Shown: positions 1-7,045 of the stretch, in pieces | Position numbering within the stretch: the stretch's first letter is position 1 | Layout of the letters: every line of letters begins with the position of its first letter | Assembly: GCA_002291855.1 (NCBI GenBank) | Contig: DBAW01000020.1 | Span: 1 to 7,045 of the forward strand | Length of the DNA stretch: 7,045 bases | Direction: 5' to 3' | Source: Sphingomonas sp. UBA1000 | GTDB lineage: Bacteria > Pseudomonadota > Alphaproteobacteria > Sphingomonadales > Sphingomonadaceae | Position numbers and translations under genes: made by a program | The notes under the pieces: model-generated | Database searches by the model: none | Seen by the model: only the letters and a program-made list of their open reading frames with translations | Told to the model about the DNA's origin: nothing

Positions 1-1474
1 GCCGGCCGCCACCCGCATGGCCGCCCGCGTCGCCCAGATGCCGACCGGCGCCCAGCGCCCGACCGCCGAAGTGCTGCTGTCGGTCGGCCAGGGCGAGCTG
101 ATCAACCTGCCGGTGCCGATCGCCAATATCTGGACGTCCAACCCCGGTGTTGCCGATGTCTATGTCAGCAATCCGCGCCAGATCCACCTGTTCGGCAAGG
201 AAGCCGGCGAAGCCACGGTGTTCGCCACCACCGCCGGCGGCGGCGTCGTCTATGCGACCAATGTGCGCGTCAGCCAGAACCTGACCTCGATCGACCGGGT
301 GCTCAAGGTAGCGATGCCCGAGGCGCAGATCACCGTGACGCCGGTCGGCCAGGTGGTCGTGCTGTCGGGCACCGTCGCCTCGCCCGAAGACGCCGAAGAG
401 GCCGAACGGCTGGTCAAGTCGCTGCTCAATCCGGGCATCGACGTCAGCGGGCCCAATGTCGCGCTCAAGATCGGCACGGTGAACCGGCTGCGCACGGCGA
501 CGCCGCTGCAGGTCAATCTGCAGGTGCGCATCGCCGAAGTCAGCCGCGACCTCACCAAATCCTTCGGGATCAACCTGCTGACCCGCGACACCACCGGTGG
601 CTTCCTGTTCGGCATCGCCCAGGGCCGCAATTTCGGCAGCATCACCACCAACGGCACGACGGGCGCGACCAATTTCAACCTGAACGGGCTGGGTCAGGGG
701 ACGGGCATCACCAATCTCGGCCTTGCCGGGCGGCTGTTCGGGCTCGATGTCGCCACTGCGCTCGACCTGGCCGAGGGCGAAGGTCTGATCACCACGCTCG
801 CCAACCCCAATCTCACCGCCCTGTCGGGCGAGACGGCAAGCTTTCTGGCCGGCGGCGAGATTCCGATCCCGCTCGCTCAGGGGCTTGGCCAGATCGGCGT
901 CGAGTTCAAGCAATATGGCGTCAGCCTGTCCTTCACCCCGACCGTGCTCTCGGACGGCCGCATCTCGATGCGCGTGCGCCCCGAAGTGTCGGAACTGACC
1001 TCGGCCGGGGCGGTGACGATCAACGGCTTCCAGATCCCGGCGCTCACCACGCGGCGGGCGGAGACGACGGTCGAACTCGGCTCGGGCCAGAGCTTCATGA
1101 TCGGCGGCCTGCTGCAGAACCGGCACACCAACAATGTCGACCGTGCGCCGGGCCTCGGCAATCTGCCGATCCTGGGCGCGCTGTTCCGCTCGACGCGCTT
1201 CCGCCGCGCCGAGACCGAACTGATGATCATCGTCACCCCCTATCTGGTCAAGCCGACCAGCGCGGCGCTGCCGCTGCCGACCGACGGCTATCGTTCGGCG
1301 ACCGATCTGGAACGGCTGCTGCTCGGCCAGACCGCAGGCTCGGGCAATACCGGCGAACGGCCGGTGCCGGGCCTGGCCCCGCCGGTCAGCGGCGGCACGG
1401 TGCCCCCGGCACCGGGCCGGCCGGGCAGGACGGGCAAGGATGCCGGCGACCCGGCTCCCGGTTTCTCCAACTGA
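1..1474 (+). CDS. cpaC: CpaC (RcpA-like) secretin of the Flp/Tad pilus, 5'-partial
   Basis: Outer-membrane secretin that forms the channel through which the Flp pilus leaves the cell. Numbering is from the ATG at 17. Residues about 19-86 match the pilus-secretin N-terminal domain (LLSVGQGELINLP, then NPRQIHLFGKEAGEATV). Residues about 90-150 look like a BON-type domain (VVVLSGTVASPEDAEEAERL). The secretin core spans about 165-413 and ends in the family hallmark PGLGNLPILGALFRS (378-392), followed by ETELMIIVTPYLVKP. A Pro/Gly-rich tail covers about 440-485. The reading frame is open to the left edge, and neither the ATG at 17 nor the residues before it give a signal peptide, which a secretin needs. 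The true start is therefore outside the window, and the ATG at 17 is probably internal. The first complete codon is at position 2 and the stop is 1472-1474. It is followed after 12 nt by cpaD in the same orientation. Family assignment is very secure; the symbol rests on the cpa operon context. Confidence 0.95.
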   Translation, partial: PAATRMAARVAQMPTGAQRPTAEVLLSVGQGELINLPVPIANIWTSNPGVADVYVSNPRQIHLFGKEAGEATVFATTAGGGVVYATNVRVSQNLTSIDRVLKVAMPEAQITVTPVGQVVVLSGTVASPEDAEEAERLVKSLLNPGIDVSGPNVALKIGTVNRLRTATPLQVNLQVRIAEVSRDLTKSFGINLLTRDTTGGFLFGIAQGRNFGSITTNGTTGATNFNLNGLGQGTGITNLGLAGRLFGLDVATALDLAEGEGLITTLANPNLTALSGETASFLAGGEIPIPLAQGLGQIGVEFKQYGVSLSFTPTVLSDGRISMRVRPEVSELTSAGAVTINGFQIPALTTRRAETTVELGSGQSFMIGGLLQNRHTNNVDRAPGLGNLPILGALFRSTRFRRAETELMIIVTPYLVKPTSAALPLPTDGYRSATDLERLLLGQTAGSGNTGERPVPGLAPPVSGGTVPPAPGRPGRTGKDAGDPAPGFSN

Positions 1475-1486
1475 AGGCGCGCGATC

Positions 1487-2128
1487 ATGGATGCCAGAAT
1501 GTTCCGCCTGAACCCCGCCGCCCTGTCGCTCACCCTGCTGCTCGGGGCCTGTGGCGGCACCGTCAATCGCGGTGTCGAATCGGTCCACCAGCCGGTCGTG
1601 CAGCGCACCGATTATGCGATGGACGTGACCACCGGCTATGCCGGCGCACTCGCCCCGGGTGAGCGCGAGCGGCTCGACGCCTGGTTCGATGCCATCGCGC
1701 TCGGCTTTGGCGACCGGGTGGCGATCGCCGATCCCAGCGGGACCGATGGCGGCCGCCAGGCAGTGTCCGGGCTGCTCGGCCGGCGCGGCATGATGCTGGC
1801 CGACACCGCCCCCGGCACTGCCGGCAGCCCGCCCGCCGGCATGATCCGCATCATCGTCAGCCGCGCGGCGGCAAGCGTGCCCGGCTGCCCGGACTGGAGC
1901 CGCGCGCCCAGCCCCGATTTCGCCGGCAACACGCCGTCTAACTATGGCTGCGCGATCAATGGCGCGCTGGCGCGCATGATCGCCAATCCGCACGACCTGA
2001 TCGAAGGCCGCGAGGCCGGCCGGCCCGCCGACGGCTTCACGTCATCGAAAGCGATCCGCGCCTATCGCGCCGCACCGCCGACCGGTGCGCAGGGGATCAA
2101 GAGCGAGACAACGCGAGGTGCCCAGTAA
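1487..2128 (+). CDS. cpaD: CpaD-family pilus assembly lipoprotein
   Basis: 213 aa, about the usual size for this family. It begins with a lipoprotein signal: a hydrophobic stretch around residues 11-21 and lipobox LGAC with the acylated Cys at 22. Gly follows at +2, so outer-membrane sorting is expected. CpaD family signatures are visible at GCPDWS (133-138), NYGCAIN (152-158) and MIANPHDLIEGR (164-175). The function is inferred from the family: a periplasm-facing outer-membrane lipoprotein that supports the CpaC secretin. The start at 1487 is favoured by a GAAGG Shine-Dalgarno at 1473-1477, which overlaps the cpaC stop. An in-frame ATG at 1499 would shorten the n-region but keep the lipobox. 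The TAA stop overlaps the cpaE ATG by one base (TAATG), which suggests translational coupling. CpaD proteins diverge strongly in sequence, so recognition rests on these short motifs plus the position between cpaC and cpaE. Confidence 0.93.
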   Translation: MDARMFRLNPAALSLTLLLGACGGTVNRGVESVHQPVVQRTDYAMDVTTGYAGALAPGERERLDAWFDAIALGFGDRVAIADPSGTDGGRQAVSGLLGRRGMMLADTAPGTAGSPPAGMIRIIVSRAAASVPGCPDWSRAPSPDFAGNTPSNYGCAINGALARMIANPHDLIEGREAGRPADGFTSSKAIRAYRAAPPTGAQGIKSETTRGAQ

Positions 2129-3408
2129 TGAACGCGCCGTGGAACCCCTCCCGCAGCGCCACGCTGCGCGATCCGTTTGTGGCCTTTGTCTGCGACGAAG
2201 GCTCGGCCGATGCCATCCGTCCCATCGCCGCCGAAATGGGCTGGTCGCCCGAAAAGGTGAACAAGGGCGGGCTGCGCAACGCCATCCAGTCGCTGTCGGT
2301 GTCGGCCAGCCCGCATGTGCTGTTCGTCGACCTGTCGGAATCGGGCGATCCGCTCAACGACATCAATGCGCTGGCCGAGGTGTGCGAGCCGGGCACGGTG
2401 GTGATCGCCGCCGGACAGGTCAATGACGTCCGCCTGTACCGCGACCTGCTGGCAAGCGGCATTCAGGACTATCTGCTCAAGCCGTTCAACCCCGACCAGC
2501 TGCGCGACGCGTTCGGTCAGGCGCTGGCCATCCTCAACACGCCCAAGCATGTCGAGGCGGCGGTCGAAAAGCCGCATGTGATGACGGCGGTGATCGGTGC
2601 GCGCGGCGGGGTCGGCGCATCGACGATCGCGGCATCGCTCGCCTGGCTGTTCGGCGACAAGGGGCGGCGGTCGACCGCGCTGCTCGATCTTGACGTGCAT
2701 TTCGGCACCGGCGCGCTGGCCCTCGACCTTGAGCCGGGGCGCGGCCTGACCGACGCCATCGAAAATCCCAGCCGCATCGACGGGCTGTTCATCGAACGCG
2801 CGATGGTGCGCGCGAACGACAAGCTTGCCGTGCTGTCGGCCGAAGCGCCGATCAGTCAGGCGCTGATCACCGACGGCTCGGCCTTTTTCCAGTTGCAGGA
2901 GGAGATCCGCGCCGCGTTCGAATCGACGGTCGTGGATCTGCCGCGCCACATGCTCGTCCAGCATCCGATGCTGGTGCAGGACGCGAACATGGTCGTGATC
3001 GTGACCGAACTGACGCTGGCGGCGGCGCGCGACTGCATCCGCCTGCTCGCCTGGCTGAAATCCAATGCCGGCCATGCTCAGGTCGTGCTGGTCGCCAATC
3101 GCGTGCAGACGGGCGGCGTGCCCGAAATCAGCCGCAAGGATTTCGAAAGCTCGATCGAACGCAAGATCGATTTCGCCGTCCCCTATGACCAGAAGCTGGC
3201 GGCGCAGGCGGCCAAGCTGGGCAAGACGCTGGCCGAAGCGGGCAAGGGGGCCAAGGTCACCCAGGCGCTCGGCGCGCTGTCCGACCGGCTGCTGAGCGTC
3301 GCCGAAGACGCGCCCGAGGCTGCCGCCGCCCCGCAGGCGCGGTCGCTGCTCGGCAAGCTGGGCGGGCTCAAGGGCGTGATGCGCAAAAAGGCCCCGGCCA
3401 AGGGCTGA
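2128..3408 (+). CDS. cpaE: CpaE (TadZ-like) pilus localisation ATPase-family protein
   Basis: 426 aa in two domains. Residues about 16-133 form a receiver-like domain with acidic residues D23/E24, the phospho-acceptor position D68 (LFVDLSE) and the conserved Lys in LLKPF (K118). Residues about 150-395 are a ParA/MinD-like domain. Its P-loop is GARGGVGAST (157-166), with LLDLDVHFG (185-193) and a Walker B-like VVDLPR (268-273). The P-loop has Arg159 and Ala164 where classical MinD/ParA proteins carry lysines. Members of the family (CpaE/TadZ) localise the Tad machine in the cell and do not power the pilus. The C-terminal tail (about 396-426) is Ala-rich, then basic. The ATG at 2128 overlaps the cpaD stop and has GAGGTG at 2115-2120 as Shine-Dalgarno. 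The next gene is tadB after 43 nt, where cpaF would normally lie. The assignment is secure; whether it hydrolyses ATP cannot be told from sequence. Confidence 0.95.
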   Translation: MNAPWNPSRSATLRDPFVAFVCDEGSADAIRPIAAEMGWSPEKVNKGGLRNAIQSLSVSASPHVLFVDLSESGDPLNDINALAEVCEPGTVVIAAGQVNDVRLYRDLLASGIQDYLLKPFNPDQLRDAFGQALAILNTPKHVEAAVEKPHVMTAVIGARGGVGASTIAASLAWLFGDKGRRSTALLDLDVHFGTGALALDLEPGRGLTDAIENPSRIDGLFIERAMVRANDKLAVLSAEAPISQALITDGSAFFQLQEEIRAAFESTVVDLPRHMLVQHPMLVQDANMVVIVTELTLAAARDCIRLLAWLKSNAGHAQVVLVANRVQTGGVPEISRKDFESSIERKIDFAVPYDQKLAAQAAKLGKTLAEAGKGAKVTQALGALSDRLLSVAEDAPEAAAAPQARSLLGKLGGLKGVMRKKAPAKG

Positions 3409-3416
3409 ACCGGCCG

Positions 3417-3430
3417 TCCGCCGCGGCGGA
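3417..3430. repeat. Perfect 14-bp palindrome in the cpaE-tadB gap
   Basis: TCCGCCGCGGCGGA is identical to its own reverse complement and sits in the 43-nt gap between the cpaE stop and the tadB Shine-Dalgarno. As RNA it could form only a short GC stem with a tight loop. No T-run follows, so it does not look like a terminator. It could be chance in GC-rich DNA, a weak mRNA hairpin, or a DNA-binding site. No function is assigned. Confidence 0.5.
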
Positions 3431-3451
3431 GGGTGAAGGACAGGAGATCAG

Positions 3452-4420
3452 ATGACCGAAATGATGATCCCGCTCCTCGGCCTGGTGCTGGTGCTGGCGA
3501 TGCTTGTCGCCGCCTTTTCCGGGCCGTCCGAGGCCAAGGCGAAGAAGCGGCGGCTGGCGGCGCTGCGCGAGCGGCACAGCGCCTCCGCCGCATCGGCCGT
3601 GGAGGCGCAGCTGCGCCGGATCACCACCGCGCGCGCGACCCGCATCGACAGCCTTGCCTCGACCCTGATCCCGCGCCCCGCGCAGCTGAAAAAGCGGCTC
3701 GACATGACCGGCCGGTCGTGGAGCGTCGGCAAATATGCGCTGGTGTCGGGCGGGCTGGCGCTGGGTGGCTGCGCGCTGCTGTGGCTTGAGGGCGCACCGC
3801 TGCTGCTCGCGCTGTTCGGCGGGCTGTTTGTCGGCCTGGGGCTGCCGCACATGGCAACGGGCTTCATGATCAACCGCCGGGTCAACCAGTTCACCAGCAA
3901 GTTTCCCGATGCGATCGAGCTGCTGGTGCGCGGGCTGCGCGCCGGCCTGCCGATTTCGGAAACCCTGTCGGTCGTCGCCTCCGAAGTTCCCGGCCCGGTG
4001 GGCGAGGAGTTTCGCAGCGTCAGCGACAAGATGAAGATCGGCCGGTCGATGGATGTCGCGCTGCAGGAAACGTCCGAACGGCTGGGCACGCCGGAGTTCC
4101 AGTTTTTCTGCATCACGCTGGCGATCCAGCGCGAAACCGGGGGCAATCTGGCCGAAACCCTGTCGAACCTCGCCGAAGTGCTGCGCAAGCGCGCGCAGAT
4201 GAAGCTGAAGATCAAGGCGATGTCTTCGGAATCCAAGGCCTCGGCCTATATCGTCGGCTCGCTGCCGTTCATCGTGTTCACGATGATCTGGTTCCTGAAC
4301 AAGGACTATATGGGCGGCTTCTTCACCGATCAGCGGCTGATGGTCGCGGGGATTGGCGGGCTGGTGTGGATGGGCATCGGCGCATTCATCATGGCCAAGA
4401 TGGTCAATTTCGAGATTTGA
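3452..4420 (+). CDS. tadB: TadB, inner-membrane platform protein of the Flp/Tad pilus (T2SF family)
   Basis: 322 aa, normal for TadB. It belongs to the GspF/T2SF family of polytopic proteins that form the platform on which the pilus is assembled and that couple to the motor ATPase. Hydrophobic segments lie at about 6-22, 95-112, 116-132, 266-282 and 296-315. The cytoplasmic T2SF domain lies between, about 145-265. It starts at FPDAIELLVRGLRAGLPISE (150-169) and includes ETGGNLAETLSNLAEVLR (228-245). Residues 25-60 are basic and probably cytoplasmic. The ATG at 3452 has a strong AGGAG (3442-3446) five bases upstream; Met4 and Met5 are poorer starts. It lies 10 nt before tadC, and the two proteins are expected to form a heteromeric platform. 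TadB is told from TadC by order and by the motif variant in the T2SF domain. No cpaF precedes it. Confidence 0.95.
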   Translation: MTEMMIPLLGLVLVLAMLVAAFSGPSEAKAKKRRLAALRERHSASAASAVEAQLRRITTARATRIDSLASTLIPRPAQLKKRLDMTGRSWSVGKYALVSGGLALGGCALLWLEGAPLLLALFGGLFVGLGLPHMATGFMINRRVNQFTSKFPDAIELLVRGLRAGLPISETLSVVASEVPGPVGEEFRSVSDKMKIGRSMDVALQETSERLGTPEFQFFCITLAIQRETGGNLAETLSNLAEVLRKRAQMKLKIKAMSSESKASAYIVGSLPFIVFTMIWFLNKDYMGGFFTDQRLMVAGIGGLVWMGIGAFIMAKMVNFEI

Positions 4421-4430
4421 GGCGCGGAAC

Positions 4431-5423
4431 ATGAACGAGGGCGCAGGGCCGACGCTGTTGGGCATCGACGTGATCTGGATGGCGACTTTGCTGTCCGGCA
4501 TCGCCTCGTTCATGGTGCTGGTCGCACTGTATGCGGCGACCACGGTGCGCGACCCGATGGCGCGGCGCGTCAAGGCGCTCAACGACCGCCGCGAACAGCT
4601 GAAAGCCGGCATCACCGCCTCCACGTCCAAGCGCCGCGCCAAGCTTGGCGCGCGCAACGAGACGACGGACCGGATGCGCTCCTTCCTCGCCTCGCTGAAG
4701 GTGCTGCAGGACGAACAGCTCAAGACCGCGCAGAAAAAGCTGATGCAGGCGGGCATCCGGTCGAAGGATGCGGCGGTCGCCGTCATCTTCGGGCGGATGA
4801 TGCTGCCGCTGATCTTCGGCACCGGCATCGTCGTGCTCGTCTATGGCATCGACTATTTCCCCGACTGGGCGCCGTTTAAAAAGTTCGCGGTCGCCGCCGG
4901 GGTGCTGATCGGCAGCTACAAGGCGCCCGACATCTATCTGAAGAACCGCATCCAGAAGCGCAGCGACGCGATCCGCAAGGGCCTGCCCGACGCCCTCGAT
5001 CTGCTCGTCATCTGCGCCGAAGCGGGGCTGACCGTCGATGCCGCCTTTGCCCGCGTCGCCAAGGAGCTGGGCCGCGCCTATCCGGAGCTGGGCGACGAGT
5101 TCATGCTGACGTCGATCGAGCTGGGCTTTCTGACCGACCGGCGGCAGGCGTTCGAGAATCTGGCGAACCGCATCGACCTGGAAGCGGTGCGCGGCGTCGT
5201 CACCACGATGATCCAGACTGAGAAATACGGCACGCCGCTCGCCTCGGCGCTGCGCGTGCTGTCGGCCGAGTTCCGCAACGAACGCATGATGCGCGCCGAG
5301 GAAAAGGCCGCGCGCCTGCCCGCGATCATGACGGTGCCGCTGATCCTGTTCATCCTGCCGACGCTGTTCGTCGTCATTCTCGGCCCGGCGGCCTGTTCGA
5401 TCGCCGACAATCTGGGCGGCTAA
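4431..5423 (+). CDS. tadC: TadC, inner-membrane platform protein of the Flp/Tad pilus (T2SF family)
   Basis: 330 aa, the second GspF/T2SF-family platform protein and expected partner of TadB. Hydrophobic segments are at about 17-37, 122-140, 152-167 and 297-321. The T2SF domain begins at LPDALDLLVICAEAGLTVDA (185-204) and runs to the membrane segment after EEKAARLPAIMTVPL (about 289-303). The start was placed at the ATG at 4431, ten bases after the tadB stop, with GAGG at 4419-4422 as Shine-Dalgarno. The frame is open further upstream to 4353, but that would overlap tadB and add a Trp-rich segment (MAGWCGWASAHSSW) not expected in TadC. The gene ends 36 nt before the terminator stem and appears to be the last gene of the operon. 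No tadD-like TPR gene follows. Confidence 0.94.
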   Translation: MNEGAGPTLLGIDVIWMATLLSGIASFMVLVALYAATTVRDPMARRVKALNDRREQLKAGITASTSKRRAKLGARNETTDRMRSFLASLKVLQDEQLKTAQKKLMQAGIRSKDAAVAVIFGRMMLPLIFGTGIVVLVYGIDYFPDWAPFKKFAVAAGVLIGSYKAPDIYLKNRIQKRSDAIRKGLPDALDLLVICAEAGLTVDAAFARVAKELGRAYPELGDEFMLTSIELGFLTDRRQAFENLANRIDLEAVRGVVTTMIQTEKYGTPLASALRVLSAEFRNERMMRAEEKAARLPAIMTVPLILFILPTLFVVILGPAACSIADNLGG

Positions 5424-5434
5424 AGCATTTTCAA

Positions 5435-5454
5435 GCCGGGTTGAATCATCCGGC
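5435..5454. repeat. Short hairpin after tadC with repeat-like A/T-rich flank
   Basis: The arms GCCGGGT (5435-5441) and ATCCGGC (5448-5454) pair over seven bases, one a G-T wobble, around the loop TGAATC. Immediately upstream, starting in the tadC stop codon, is AAAGCATTTTCAAG (5422-5435). From memory this resembles the AGAGCATTTTCA-type start of intergenic elements scattered through alphaproteobacterial genomes. The hairpin is too weak and lacks a T-run, so it is probably not the operon terminator, which lies just downstream. Confidence 0.4.
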
Positions 5455-5458
5455 GGTG

Positions 5459-5506
5459 AAACGAAAAAGGGCGCGGTGCCTGCCCGGCACCGCGCCCTTT
5501 TCGTTT
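5459..5506. terminator. Bidirectional rho-independent terminator between tadC and ppdK
   Basis: A perfect 16-bp inverted repeat, with arms 5465-5480 and 5486-5501 (core GGGCGCGGTGCC), surrounds the five-base loop TGCCC. With one bulged A at 5464 the stem extends through AAACG/CGTTT to 5459 and 5506. Each strand reads out of the GC-rich core into T-rich sequence: TTTTCGTTT on the + strand and TTTTTCGTTT on the - strand. It lies between convergent genes, 36 nt after the tadC stop and 17 nt after the ppdK stop, so it can end both transcripts. Confidence 0.92.
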
Positions 5507-5522
5507 ATCGGGATGAGGCTGA

Positions 5523-7045
<1,523 letters not shown>

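Noticed and set aside
17..19. ATG at 17 as the true start of cpaC
   Set aside because: A secretin needs a signal peptide, and the sequence from 17 begins directly with mature-type residues, so the start is upstream of the window.
2062..3075. 337-codon open frame on the - strand opposite cpaE
   Set aside because: It shadows the cpaE coding frame, has a low-complexity composition rich in Arg, His, Gln and Asp, and has no recognisable motif.
4353..4430. Upstream in-frame extension of tadC
   Set aside because: It would overlap the end of tadB by 68 bases and adds a Trp/Ser/Arg-rich segment atypical of TadC. The ATG at 4431 has a properly spaced Shine-Dalgarno.
3368..4828. Long open frame on the - strand (486 codons) opposite cpaE end, tadB and the start of tadC
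   Set aside because: It lies antisense to well-recognised genes, and its product is His/Gln/Arg/Asp-rich with no recognisable domain. Long antisense frames are expected in DNA with strong G/C bias at third codon positions.

Overview
The window looks like a piece of chromosome from a high-GC alphaproteobacterium. GC is clearly well above 60% by eye, with strong G/C bias at third codon positions. The protein sequences look most like the Sphingomonadales (Sphingomonas/Novosphingobium-like), but this placement is an inference from protein style and gene order, not from a search.

Layout. Positions 1-5423 (+ strand) hold the downstream part of a Flp/Tad (cpa) type IVc pilus operon. In order it encodes the outer-membrane secretin CpaC (5' end cut by the window edge), the pilus lipoprotein CpaD, the ParA/MinD-like protein CpaE with an N-terminal receiver-like domain, and the paired inner-membrane platform proteins TadB and TadC. 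The genes are tightly packed, with gaps of 12, -1, 43 and 10 nt, and every visible start has a plausible Shine-Dalgarno sequence, so they are probably co-transcribed from a promoter outside the window. Positions 5424-5522 are a short convergent intergenic region. It holds a small hairpin with a repeat-like A/T-rich flank and a long rho-independent terminator that appears to serve both strands. Positions 5523-7045 (- strand) encode the C-terminal half of pyruvate, phosphate dikinase (PpdK), with its 5' end beyond the right edge.

How the genes work together. CpaC forms the outer-membrane channel, CpaD assists or stabilises it, CpaE localises or organises the machine, and TadB/TadC form the membrane platform from which Flp pilin is assembled. 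The platform needs the motor ATPase CpaF (TadA). Its gene usually lies between cpaE and tadB, but here only 43 nt separate the two and no ATPase gene is visible. This is the most notable feature of the window. PpdK is unrelated central carbon metabolism (pyruvate/PEP interconversion) and only shares the terminator region.

Overall this is a mostly ordinary region. I found no evidence of a previously undescribed system, mobile element, CRISPR array or RNA gene. No stretch longer than about 100 bases lacks a gene.
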